Source of the DNA: Rhodospirillaceae bacterium
GTDB lineage: Bacteria > Pseudomonadota > Alphaproteobacteria > Rhodospirillales > Rhodospirillaceae
DNA length: 64,000 nt
Assembly (NCBI GenBank): GCA_002737725.1
Contig: NSIP01000007.1
Location: 1 to 64,000 of the forward strand
Direction of reading: 5' to 3'
Shown: piece after piece, positions 51,318 to 59,895 of the stretch
Numbering within the stretch: the first letter of the stretch is position 1
Layout: each line of letters starts with the position of its first letter
Position numbers and translations under genes: made by a program
Notes under the pieces: generated by a model
Database searches by the model: none
What the model was told of the DNA's origin: nothing
The model's input: only the letters and a program-made list of their open reading frames with translations

Positions 51318-53226
51318 TAGTGTCGATGAGCGTGCCGATTGTGTCGTGCTCGTCTTGAATTGTTCGATCTGATTCGCCGTCGTCCGGCAACGTATTGCGC
51401 ATCACCAGCGGTGCGACTGTTGCTTTTTCTGCTGCTGGTGTTGATACGAGTGCCGTCTTGATTGGCGCAGCATGGTCATTGTCGTGATGGTTGCCGCCGG
51501 CAGCCATCAGGCCGACTAGCGGCTGAAACGAATCTGTGTGTCCAATCGGAAATACGCCGAGCATCGGTGCGATCCGGCCGATGATGTTGCCCGCAGTGGG
51601 GGCCGCATTCCAACCGGCCGTCGCAAAATTATAAGTTTCTTTGATGCCCTTCGGCTCATCGAGCACAACCAGCACGACATAACGTGGCGCATTAATGGGG
51701 AACGCCGAGACGAACGATGTGCGCAGCGAGCTTTCCATGTAACCACCACGACGCGAGACTTTTTCGGCCGAACCAGTTTTGCCGCCGACAAGGTAGCCCT
51801 TCACATCGGCTTGCTTACCAGAACCTTCCAACACAACCATGCGCATCAACGCGCGCATGGCATCGGATGTTTTTTGTGACAGAACTTGGCGGCCTTCTGG
51901 CATCGCGCCTGACTCATGATGGATGATGGTCGGTTGATACAACACGCCACCATTGACCAGCGCGCCGATGGCCGAGACGACATTCACCGGCGTGACGGAG
52001 ACGCCGTGGCCATATGAAATCGTAATGGTGTTAATGTCACGCCAGGTACTGGGGAATTGGGGTTTGCCAATTTCAGGTAACTCAAGGTTTGCCTGCGTCA
52101 GAAGGCCCAGTTTACGTAAAAATCCCTTTTGACGCTCGGTTCCGGCATCCAGCGCCATTTTCGCTGCGCCAATGTTGGATGAGTGGATCAAAATCTCAGG
52201 CACGCTTAGCCAACGGTTTTGCGCGTGATAGTCGGTGATGGTGAAGCGGCCGATTTTGATTGGCTTGCTGGCGTCATAGCGGCTCTCAAGGTTCGCAGTG
52301 CCCGCGTCCAACGCCATTGCTGCGGTAAAAAGTTTGAACGTCGAACCCATTTCATAAAGGCCAAGCGTGACGCGATTGAAGCGTGAATCTTCGCTGGCGG
52401 TTCCCAGTGACTTAGGGTCGAAGTCAGGTAACGACACCATGGCCAGCAAGGCGCCGGAATTGGCATCCATCACCACCGCGCTGCCGGCAGATGCACGATA
52501 GCGCGCGATGCCTTCAGCCAATGCATCGCGCACCGAATGCTGAATGCGGACATCCAGTGAAAGTTTGATGGGCTCGTCTAGTGTTGTCAGCTGCTGATCG
52601 AAAGATTTCTCAACACCAGCATTGCCGTGATTCTCGGTATCGGTCACCCCGACGACATGAGAGAGGAGTGATCCGTGCGGATAAGCACGCCGTTCAGCGT
52701 TCTCAAAATAGAGGCCAGGGATTCCCAGGCTGTTGACCGACATTTGCTCGGTGGGCGTTAAATGACGGCGTAGGTATATAAAGCGCTGACCGGATGACAA
52801 GCGTCGCAACGTGTCGGCGCGATTAATGTCGGGCAAAATCTCGGTTAGCTTTTCAGCCGCATGAACTGCGTCTGGCACTTTTTGTGAGTCGGCATACAGA
52901 TTGACCGTCGGCAGGTTTGTTGCAATCAAGATGCCATTTCGATCGATGATATCCGCGCGGTGGTGCGCGGGGGTGGGGATTTTGGCGCTCGTTCTCGCGG
53001 CGGGGATGCCGAGAGCATTTTCCAAGAGCATCAAGTCGACGATACGCCCGGCGATGCCGATAAAGGCCAGGCCGAACAAGCCGGCCGTAACGATCAAGCG
53101 AATACGGCCCGTATCGACGACGCGTTTGGTGGCTCCATCAAGTCGCAGTTTGGGCGTGCGGCTGGGGCGCACTTCTTCGCCCGGGTAAAGGAAGTTACGG
53201 CGCTTGGCCGTCATGGAACCGATCAT
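51292..53226 (-). CDS. ftsI: Septal peptidoglycan transpeptidase FtsI (PBP3)
   Basis: A class B penicillin-binding protein of about 644 aa. It has a cytoplasmic start, one transmembrane helix (RLIVTAGLFGLAFIGIAGRIVDLMLL), a pedestal domain (HHRADIIDRNGILIATNLPT) and a transpeptidase domain with SxxK in MGSTFKLF (Ser about 295), SxN in HSSNIGAAKMAL and KTG in VGGKTGSAEK. The C-terminal 100 or so residues form a His/Asp/Glu-rich tail beyond the catalytic fold. I start at the ATG at 53226, which overlaps the ftsL stop as ATGA; the longer frame to 53262 adds only shadow sequence. The partner polymerase ftsW lies further along the same cluster. Confidence 0.96.
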   Translation of the reverse strand: MIGSMTAKRRNFLYPGEEVRPSRTPKLRLDGATKRVVDTGRIRLIVTAGLFGLAFIGIAGRIVDLMLLENALGIPAARTSAKIPTPAHHRADIIDRNGILIATNLPTVNLYADSQKVPDAVHAAEKLTEILPDINRADTLRRLSSGQRFIYLRRHLTPTEQMSVNSLGIPGLYFENAERRAYPHGSLLSHVVGVTDTENHGNAGVEKSFDQQLTTLDEPIKLSLDVRIQHSVRDALAEGIARYRASAGSAVVMDANSGALLAMVSLPDFDPKSLGTASEDSRFNRVTLGLYEMGSTFKLFTAAMALDAGTANLESRYDASKPIKIGRFTITDYHAQNRWLSVPEILIHSSNIGAAKMALDAGTERQKGFLRKLGLLTQANLELPEIGKPQFPSTWRDINTITISYGHGVSVTPVNVVSAIGALVNGGVLYQPTIIHHESGAMPEGRQVLSQKTSDAMRALMRMVVLEGSGKQADVKGYLVGGKTGSAEKVSRRGGYMESSLRTSFVSAFPINAPRYVVLVVLDEPKGIKETYNFATAGWNAAPTAGNIIGRIAPMLGVFPIGHTDSFQPLVGLMAAGGNHHDNDHAAPIKTALVSTPAAEKATVAPLVMRNTLPDDGESDRTIQDEHDTIGTLIDTIGGDGEVE

Positions 53227-53756
53227 TGCTGCGGCCCCTGAAAGAGCATCGACCCAGACCACGTTGGTCCTAACATACGCTGAAGACGGGCAACGGTGAC
53301 CGCGATGGCGCTGGGACGATTAGTTTCAGCAGCGGCCGTCATAAATAAGGCGCTCGGCTGTTCATTCTCAAATGTCGTAAAGGCGATTGGGGTGACCATT
53401 GCAGTTTTTATACCGATGGTTTTCTTCGGCGTGCCTGCGGGCGGCATTGGCGTTGACGCGCCTTCGGGGATGGGGGTGCGTCCATCGCGGTAGGGCAATT
53501 GCGCCAAGGTCGCCACTTGCTTCGCGTTTGGTGCACCAAAACCAAGGTGCTGCTCGCTCAATCGACGCAAGCGTGCGGGGTCGTTCAGATATGTCCATTC
53601 CGCGTGAAGGACCCGGATCGCACTTTTATCTTTTTCAATCTGTGTATAGGTCGCTTGGAGTTGATCCTCCAGTTCTTGAACTTGGTACTTCAACAAGAAC
53701 AAGCTAATTCCAACAACGACGGTCAGTGCCGCCCACATGAGCATGGAAAATCTCAT
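53223..53756 (-). CDS. ftsL: Cell division protein FtsL, long form
   Basis: A small bitopic septal protein. A transmembrane helix (about 5-22, MLMWAALTVVVGISLFLL) is followed by a coiled coil (KYQVQELEDQLQATYTQIEKDKSAIRVLHAEWTYLNDPARLRRLSEQHLG), which pairs with FtsB. At 177 aa it is longer than the usual 90-120 aa. The extra C-terminal 90 residues are Pro/Thr/Ala-rich and probably unstructured in the periplasm. Identification rests on the position between rsmH and ftsI and on the topology, as FtsL sequences are poorly conserved. Confidence 0.88.
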   Translation of the reverse strand: MRFSMLMWAALTVVVGISLFLLKYQVQELEDQLQATYTQIEKDKSAIRVLHAEWTYLNDPARLRRLSEQHLGFGAPNAKQVATLAQLPYRDGRTPIPEGASTPMPPAGTPKKTIGIKTAMVTPIAFTTFENEQPSALFMTAAAETNRPSAIAVTVARLQRMLGPTWSGSMLFQGPQQ

Positions 53757-54739
53757 GCCTGACCTCCTGCGACGGCGGCCAGCGCCGTTGCTGAGGTGCG
53801 TTCGGCTGCACGCAGACGTGCTGAATGCGAGCGGGGATTGCGGTCGATCTCGTCGTTGCTAGGCAGTGCTGGGCGCTTTGTGATTAGAGTAAAGGTTGGC
53901 ACGCTGGCCTTCACTGCACTCGCAGGCATATGACGCGAGGGCCTTGCGGCCTCAGCCGAGCGCGTTCGCAGAAATGTTTTGACGATGCGATCTTCGAGCG
54001 AATGAAACGATACCACGGCGATACGCCCGCCGGGGCGCAGTAAAAATTCAGCACACCGCAGCCCACGCCCTAATTCGCCAAGCTCATCGTTCACATAGAT
54101 CCGCAATCCTTGGAACGTGCGGGTTGCAGGGTCGATGCCATCAAGCGCACGGCGGACAACGGCACGAATCACATCGGCCAAATGCAGCGTCCGCGAGAAG
54201 GGGCGTTCTAAGCGCGCGGCAACAATGGCCTTGGCAACACGCCGGGCATACCTCTCTTCGCCAAATGTGAAAATGATATCCGCGAGTTCTTTTTCGGGCA
54301 AGGTGTTGACGATGTCTGCAGCGCTACGTCCGGCGCGCTCCATGCGCATATCGAGCGGCCCGTCGCGTAAAAAAGAAAAGCCGCGGGCGCGATCGTCGAT
54401 CTGCATCGAGCTGACACCGATGTCGAGCGCAATCCCGTCGACATTGCGTACGCCCTGGGCTGCGAGCAAATCAGCCATCTCGCCAAACCGCCCCGCGATC
54501 AGATGCAAGCGGTCGGGGAAGCGCTCGGCCAATGCTGCGCCGCGAGCTAGCGCATCGGGGTCGCGGTCGATGGCCCAGACCTGACAGTGCGCCGCCTCCA
54601 GAAGGGCCGACGTGTAACCGCCAGCGCCAAAGGTGCCGTCGACATAAATACCGCCGTCGCGCGGTTGCAGCGCAGCGATAACTTCAGCAAGCAAAACAGG
54701 AACATGAGGTGTTTCTGATGATGCGGCGGCTGTGTTCAT
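53753..54739 (-). CDS. rsmH: 16S rRNA (cytosine1402-N4)-methyltransferase RsmH
   Basis: A 328-aa SAM-dependent methyltransferase (formerly MraW) acting in the 30S P site. It has HVPVLLAEVIAAL, the SAM site DGTFGAGGYTSALLEAA and the LDIGVSSMQIDDRARGFSFLRDGPLDMRM motif. TRTFQGLRIYVNDELGELGRGL and GGRIAVVSFHSLEDRIVKTFLR complete the family signature. It is coupled to mraZ and ftsL by ATGA overlaps. Confidence 0.97.
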   Translation of the reverse strand: MNTAAASSETPHVPVLLAEVIAALQPRDGGIYVDGTFGAGGYTSALLEAAHCQVWAIDRDPDALARGAALAERFPDRLHLIAGRFGEMADLLAAQGVRNVDGIALDIGVSSMQIDDRARGFSFLRDGPLDMRMERAGRSAADIVNTLPEKELADIIFTFGEERYARRVAKAIVAARLERPFSRTLHLADVIRAVVRRALDGIDPATRTFQGLRIYVNDELGELGRGLRCAEFLLRPGGRIAVVSFHSLEDRIVKTFLRTRSAEAARPSRHMPASAVKASVPTFTLITKRPALPSNDEIDRNPRSHSARLRAAERTSATALAAVAGGQA

Positions 54740-55200
54740 CGCGCCTCATCTTTACCGACGGCGAGTTGAGCTTGCCGTGCGGCGAGTACGCGTTTCATCA
54801 GCGCGTCTTGTGTTTTGGCCAACGCACTTGGTTCCCATATTTGGAACGTGCGGCCCTTGCCGACAAAGGCGCCTTTGTCGGTGAGCTTCGCTTTGGCAAT
54901 GAAGTCCTCCGGCAGCACAATTCGCCCGCCAGCATCAAATGGCGTCTCGCGGGCGCTGCCGACAATGAGGTGAGCAATCGCGTCGTCGTCGACGCTGGGT
55001 AGGGGGTCATCGCGCATCGACTCCACAAGGGTTTCGATGCGGTCCATACCGCAACCCTCGATGCAATCGCCGATCAGTGCGGGAAACAAAGCAACGCCGG
55101 TTAGCCCTTTTGCCTGCAACGCAGTACGAAAAGGCGCCGGGACTGAAATTCGTCCCTTCGCGTCGATTTTGTTAACAAAGGTCCCGATATATGCCTTCAC
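54736..55200 (-). CDS. mraZ: Transcriptional regulator MraZ
   Basis: A 154-aa protein made of two tandem AbrB-like MraZ half-domains. Each has the DxxxR signature: NKIDAKGRISVPAPFR near the start and FDAGGRIVLPEDF near residue 93. It binds DNA as a ring and represses its own operon. The start is a GTG at 55200. It is the first gene of the division cluster, 68-112 bases downstream of TGGGN repeats and a TTGACA promoter element described separately. Confidence 0.96.
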   Translation of the reverse strand: MKAYIGTFVNKIDAKGRISVPAPFRTALQAKGLTGVALFPALIGDCIEGCGMDRIETLVESMRDDPLPSVDDDAIAHLIVGSARETPFDAGGRIVLPEDFIAKAKLTDKGAFVGKGRTFQIWEPSALAKTQDALMKRVLAARQAQLAVGKDEAR

Positions 55201-55267
55201 GGCCGGACCGCCCTCTACCCGTTCCCCGCAGACCCATCATCCAGGCGCAAATCGAGCGCTTAGATTT

Positions 55268-55312
55268 TGGACCAGCATGGTATCTCATGGGAAAATATGG
55301 GTGTCAATGGGA
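55268..55312 (-). promoter_or_regulatory. mraZ promoter overlapped by MraZ-box repeats
   Basis: On the plus strand three TGGGN boxes lie at 55288-55292, 55298-55302 and 55308-55312, each separated by exactly five bases, which is the MraZ recognition pattern known from E. coli. Two weaker TGG copies keep the same 10-base phase (55268 and 55278). On the minus strand a perfect TTGACA (55307-55302), a 17-base spacer and GATACC (55284-55279) make the likely promoter, with transcription starting near 55272. The boxes cover the -35 element and spacer, so MraZ binding should block polymerase. The rest of the gap between mraZ and rnpB (55313-55517) shows no gene. Confidence 0.85.
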
Positions 55313-55517
55313 TCGGCTCCTAAGCCCATGAAAATGTTCTTTATTTGTTCTTTATCTAAGTGCTTCGCCTACCACGACATTCTTGGAAATTAAGAATGAT
55401 AAACGCCGATGAGTAAGACTGACCATGCTGGGGATTTAAGGTGATTTAACGCCCCCTGCGCGGCGCAATCGTGGCAACGCGCAAAAAACAACTAACTATC
55501 TGAATATAAAAGAAAAA

Positions 55518-55909
<392 letters not shown>

Positions 55910-55938
55910 AGCCAACATGGTCTTCTGTTAAGATGAGG

Positions 55939-56688
55939 TCAAGCGAGGTCTGGCGCGGCCAGAGCTTGAATCAGGGCCAGCGTTTCAGTGTCTAAGACGC
56001 CGTCGATGCGTGCCGGGCGATAGTGGCGCTGGAATGCGGCCACAGTGTCGGCGGGCGCGGCCAAAATGTCTGCGCCCAATTCCGCCAACAGCGGCACGGC
56101 GTATCCAATTTGCGACAACAGTATCATCGCGTCGTTGGTGGTGATGAGATGTTTGGTGCCGCTCAGCTTAGGCCAGCGGCCCAGGCCAGTGCTTGCCAAG
56201 TGTTCCCACGGGAATAATTCGCCTGGGTCAATTTTGCGGCCCGGCGCGATATCCGAATGCCCGATGACAGCGTCAGCATTGAGCATATGGCGTGCCAGAA
56301 TGTCTTTGACCAAGTCGCGCACCGCATCAATTTGCGTCTGCGGAAATGCGCGGTAGCCGCAATCGTGTCCGGGGTTGGTGATTTCGATGCCAATCGAAAG
56401 ACTGTTGAGATCGCGCCGTCCCTGCCAGTAAGAAACGCCCGCATGCCATGCGCGGCGGTCTTCTGGCACAAGGTGGAAGATCTCGCCCTCGTCATTGATG
56501 AGATAGTGCGCACTAACTTGCGCTAATGGGTCCGTCAGTCTGGCGAGGGCCTGCTCGGCTGTTGCCATGCCGGTGTAATGCAGAACGACAAAACGCACAG
56601 CCGTGGCTCCGTCCACGGGCTGGCGCGCACCATGATTGGGCGAGGGGCGGTCAATAACTTTAAGGCGCGGGAGTCCGGGAGGGGTCAC
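55939..56688 (-). CDS. AmpD-like N-acetylmuramoyl-L-alanine amidase with peptidoglycan-binding domain
   Basis: A 249-aa Amidase_2 protein. Zinc ligands appear to be the His in VVLHYTGMATAEQAL, the His of VIGHSDIAPGRKIDPGELFPW and the Asp of that same motif. HLVPEDRRAWHAGVSYWQGRRDLNSLSIGIEITNPG carries the substrate-side residues. A C-terminal PG_binding_1 segment (about 175-245, AVAAFQRHYRPARIDGVLDTETLALIQAL) is present. No signal peptide is clear, so it may be a cytoplasmic recycling AmpD or an AmiD-like enzyme. It lies upstream of rnpB on the same strand. Confidence 0.9.
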   Translation of the reverse strand: MTPPGLPRLKVIDRPSPNHGARQPVDGATAVRFVVLHYTGMATAEQALARLTDPLAQVSAHYLINDEGEIFHLVPEDRRAWHAGVSYWQGRRDLNSLSIGIEITNPGHDCGYRAFPQTQIDAVRDLVKDILARHMLNADAVIGHSDIAPGRKIDPGELFPWEHLASTGLGRWPKLSGTKHLITTNDAMILLSQIGYAVPLLAELGADILAAPADTVAAFQRHYRPARIDGVLDTETLALIQALAAPDLA

Positions 56689-56756
56689 GGTCGGCCAAGC
56701 GTTTCATTATGAGACTCAATTGAATGATCGCCAGGCCCGCAAACGTCAATACCCAC

Positions 56757-56791
56757 AAAGAAAAGGCTGCGGCGATTTTACTCGCCGCAGC
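56757..56791 (-). terminator. Rho-independent terminator of the rpoH-type gene
   Basis: A perfect ten-base stem (TCGCCGCAGC and GCTGCGGCGA, 56766-56775 with 56782-56791) with a six-base loop is followed on the minus strand by CTTTTCTTT. It starts 15 bases after the sigma-factor stop, so it ends that transcript before the amidase gene. Confidence 0.9.
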
Positions 56792-56805
56792 ATATCTGCG
56801 TGGGG

Positions 56806-57753
56806 CTAAGCGTTCGATTCTGCAACGGCAAAGAACATCGCAAAAAGGCCGCTGATCAAGGCCGGCTGGCGCATTTTGGGGTTCATGTACTGTTTGATTT
56901 TCTCAATCGCCTTCGATTCAATTTGGCGAACGCGCTCGGCTGTCAGGCCATAGATGCGGGCCAACGTCGACAGAGTCACAGGCTTTTCTGTCAAATAACG
57001 CCGTGTAAGGATCTCACGCTCGCGCTTGTCAAGTTTCTCGACGGCATCGCGCAAAGCTCTCGAGCGCCAGGCGCGATCATCGGATGCAATCAGAATTTCT
57101 TCGGCATTTGGCGAGTCGTCAGCCAACGTGTCGCCGAATTCAATCGCGTCGCCATCATGGCTTTGTCCGACCGTCTGTGACATCGACACATCGTTAGCCG
57201 ACATGCGGCGGTCCATCGCGACCACGTCATCCTTGCTGACACCAAAGTGACGCGCCAGATGAGCGATGTCTTTTTCGCTGAGATAACGCTCGCCATCAAC
57301 ATGCAGGGCGCGCTTGGCACGGCGCAAGTTGAAGAACAGACGTTTCTTGTTCGCGCCATTCCCAACTTTGACGAGCGACCACATTCTCAAAACGTAATTC
57401 AAAATGGCGGCCTTGATCCACCAGCGGGCATATGTGGAAAACCGGAAGCCTTTCTCGGGCATGAAGCGCTCGACCGAATGCAACAGTCCGACGTTGCCTT
57501 CGCTGATGAGGTCGCTGACGTCGATTCCGTACCCTGCATATTTCTGTGCGATCTTGGGGACCAACCGCAAATGGCTGGTGATCAAGGCTTCAAAAGCCTT
57601 TTGGTCGCCATGTTGATACCAGCGCTCGGTCAGCGCGTGCTCTTCCTGTTCGGTCAGCACGGGGTAGGCTTTCACACGGCTCAAATAATCGACGCTGTTT
57701 ACGCCATTGATTTTGAGCGCGGCTGTCGCGCCTTTGGACATGGCTTTCGACAT
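56806..57753 (-). CDS. rpoH: RpoH-type (sigma-32) RNA polymerase sigma factor
   Basis: A sigma-70-family factor of about 315 aa. Region 1.2/2 (YPVLTEQEEHALTERWYQHGDQKAFEALITSHLRLVPKIA) and region 2.4 (FRFSTYARWWIKAAILNYVLR) are present. The RpoH box KKRLFFNLRRAKR marks it as heat-shock type. Region 4 ends in VTLSTLARIYGLTAERVRQIESKAIEKIKQ. I prefer the ATG at 57753; the frame stays open to 57855 but adds an unusual Arg-rich start from a TTG. Alphaproteobacteria often have two RpoH copies, and this may be either. It is divergent from the acyl-CoA dehydrogenase gene, with dyad repeats between them. Confidence 0.92.
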   Translation of the reverse strand: MSKAMSKGATAALKINGVNSVDYLSRVKAYPVLTEQEEHALTERWYQHGDQKAFEALITSHLRLVPKIAQKYAGYGIDVSDLISEGNVGLLHSVERFMPEKGFRFSTYARWWIKAAILNYVLRMWSLVKVGNGANKKRLFFNLRRAKRALHVDGERYLSEKDIAHLARHFGVSKDDVVAMDRRMSANDVSMSQTVGQSHDGDAIEFGDTLADDSPNAEEILIASDDRAWRSRALRDAVEKLDKREREILTRRYLTEKPVTLSTLARIYGLTAERVRQIESKAIEKIKQYMNPKMRQPALISGLFAMFFAVAESNA

Positions 57754-58089
57754 TAAACCAGGTCGGGCGGCGGTGGATGCCTTACGAAAGAAATTAAAGG
57801 CCACCTGTGAACTCCGTCGTCTACGGCCTTGGCGGGCCTGGTTTGAACCACTCAATTAAGACTAATATAGTCCTATATTTCAAGAGCATTCGGACTGATA
57901 TGGTCTACATTCGCTACGAAACTGACCATATTTTGGATCAGGCCATTGAAACCGTTGAAAAATTCCCGCTGGCTGCCGGGTTGACCGCAAATCGCCTTAG
58001 CTTAATCTAAGGCCCTTGATCGGGCGCTTTTGTGCCGAATCGGGGCCCCGTCCAAGTATTACAATCACTTCAAAAGACATAGACACACC
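57754..58089. promoter_or_regulatory. Divergent control region with three dyad repeats between rpoH and acyl-CoA dehydrogenase
   Basis: This 336-base gap contains GACTA-ATA-TAGTC (57860-57872), GACTG-ATA-TGGTC (57893-57905) and a weaker GACCA-TAT-TTTGG (57924-57936). Their centres are 33 and 31 bases apart. They look like copies of one operator placed on the same face of the helix. TTGAAA on the minus strand overlaps the first interval (57882-57877). The regulator is unknown. No convincing ORF lies in the gap. Confidence 0.5.
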
Positions 58090-59874
58090 ATGACCACTTA
58101 CACCGCACCGCTGCGCGATATGCGTTTTGTCCTTCACGAGGTCTTTGCTGCTGAAAAAACACTGACGGCTTTGCCTGGCCTTGAGGACGTGACAGCCGAT
58201 GTCATGGACGCGGTATTAGAGGAGTGCGCCAAGCTTTGCCAAAACGTGTTGCATCCACTCAATCAGTCGGGCGATCTTGAAGGCTGCACTTTCAAAGACG
58301 GGCAAGTCATAACGCCGAAGGGTTTCAAAGAGGCCTATAAGCAATACGCCGAGGGCGGCTGGTGTGGCCTGACCGCAAGCCCCGACTTTGGCGGACAAGG
58401 TTTGCCCGAGGCGCTCGATTACTTTGTCGCTGAGATGGTTGGCTCAGCCAACTTGTCATTTGGGCTGTACCCGGGACTTAGTCAGGGCACGATGTTGGCC
58501 TTGGCTGCGCACGGTACCGTAGAGCTTCAACAAATGTACCTGCCAAAGCTTGTCAGTGGTGAGTGGCAAGGCGCCATGAATTTAACCGAGCCCCATTGCG
58601 GTTCGGACTTAGGACTGTTGCGGTCCAAGGCCGTTCCCAATGGTGATGTTTCTTTTAGTGTGAGCGGCACAAAGATTTTTATTTCCGCAGGCGACTCAGA
58701 TTTGGTCGACAATGTGGTTCATCTGGTCCTGGCGCGCTTGCCTGATGCGCCTGAAGGCAGCCGCGGGATTTCCTTGTTCTTAGTGCCAAAGCTGTTCGTG
58801 AACGCCGACGGCTCATTGGGCGCGCGCAATGCGCTCAGCGTTGGTTCTATTGAACATAAAATGGGCATTAAAGGCTCCGCCACGTGCGTGATGAACTTTG
58901 ATGGCGCCAAGGGATGGTTGGTCGGTCAGCCGCACAAGGGCTTGGCTTGCATGTTCACCATGATGAACAAAGAGCGCATGTTCGTGGGCGCTCAAGGGAT
59001 CAGCCAGTCTGAATTAGCCTATCAAAACGCCACGGCCTACGCCAAAGATCGCCTCCAAGGCCGCGCTGAAGATGGAGCAAAGCGGCCCGACAAGGCGGCC
59101 GATCCTATTTTGGTTCACCCTGATATTCGCAACAAACTGCTTTATGCCCGCGCCGTCGTTGAAGCGCAGCGTGCGCTGGCGTTGTATGCCCATATGCAGG
59201 TTGATATCTCGCACCGTCATGCTGACGCAGCCGTGCGTGAACGCGCTGACGATATGGCTGGCATTCTGACGCCCATCATTAAAGCTGGTGGCAGCGGCTT
59301 TGGCTCAGAGATCACGAATCTCTGCCTGCAAGTCTTTGGTGGACATGGGTACGTGCGCGAATGGGGCATGGAGCAAATGGTGCGCGATGTGCGCATCACC
59401 GAGATTTACGAAGGCACCAACACGATTCAGTCGCTTGATCTCATCGGTCGTAAGTTAGGACTTGGCGGCGGCAGACTGGTCAAAGGCTTCATGGCGGAAA
59501 CAGACTTGCTGCTCGCGCGCGCGAAAGGCCAAACCGTGATGGCTGAGTTTATCGGCCCCTTCAAAGATGCGCGCGATAAGCTTGCGGCCTGTACGCAATG
59601 GATTGTCGATCAGTCACAAGCTGACCCAAATTTGCGCGGTGCTGTGGCCAATGACTACCTTCGGATGTTCACGATTACATGCATGGCGTGGATGTGGGTG
59701 TTGATGGTTGAAGCTGCGCTGCCCAAAAAAGACAGCGGTGATTCGTTCTATGCCACGAAGTTGCAGGTTGCACGTTTCTTTATAGCCAAGGTGTTGCCGC
59801 AAATAGCTTCGCTCGATGCGCTCATCCGCACTGGGAGCGCAGCTACCATGGCCGTGCCCGAAGCTGCGTTCTAG
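58090..59874 (+). CDS. Acyl-CoA dehydrogenase, long DmdC-like type
   Basis: A 594-aa flavoenzyme of the acyl-CoA dehydrogenase superfamily, in the roughly 600-aa group that includes 3-methylmercaptopropionyl-CoA dehydrogenase DmdC. It has FVLHEVFAAEKTLTAL (group-specific N-terminal helix), GGWCGLTASPDFGGQGLP, MNLTEPHCGSDLGLLRSKA (FAD site), GISLFLVPKLF, KMGIKGSATCVMNFDGAKGWLVGQPHKGLACMFTMMNKERMFVGAQG and the catalytic Glu in ITEIYEGTNTIQSLDLIGRK. The C-terminal extension (about 470-594) is typical for the group. The substrate could be a short or branched acyl-CoA. The start is the ATG at 58090; an upstream frame to 58030 is not supported. Confidence 0.88.
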   Translation: MTTYTAPLRDMRFVLHEVFAAEKTLTALPGLEDVTADVMDAVLEECAKLCQNVLHPLNQSGDLEGCTFKDGQVITPKGFKEAYKQYAEGGWCGLTASPDFGGQGLPEALDYFVAEMVGSANLSFGLYPGLSQGTMLALAAHGTVELQQMYLPKLVSGEWQGAMNLTEPHCGSDLGLLRSKAVPNGDVSFSVSGTKIFISAGDSDLVDNVVHLVLARLPDAPEGSRGISLFLVPKLFVNADGSLGARNALSVGSIEHKMGIKGSATCVMNFDGAKGWLVGQPHKGLACMFTMMNKERMFVGAQGISQSELAYQNATAYAKDRLQGRAEDGAKRPDKAADPILVHPDIRNKLLYARAVVEAQRALALYAHMQVDISHRHADAAVRERADDMAGILTPIIKAGGSGFGSEITNLCLQVFGGHGYVREWGMEQMVRDVRITEIYEGTNTIQSLDLIGRKLGLGGGRLVKGFMAETDLLLARAKGQTVMAEFIGPFKDARDKLAACTQWIVDQSQADPNLRGAVANDYLRMFTITCMAWMWVLMVEAALPKKDSGDSFYATKLQVARFFIAKVLPQIASLDALIRTGSAATMAVPEAAF

Positions 59875-59895
59875 CCGCGCAACGACTAAACCCTC

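Noticed and set aside
57807-58010. 67-codon frame in the rpoH/acyl-CoA dehydrogenase gap
   Set aside because: There is no ribosome site or known motif, and it covers the dyad repeats. A regulatory reading fits better, though a small peptide cannot be excluded.
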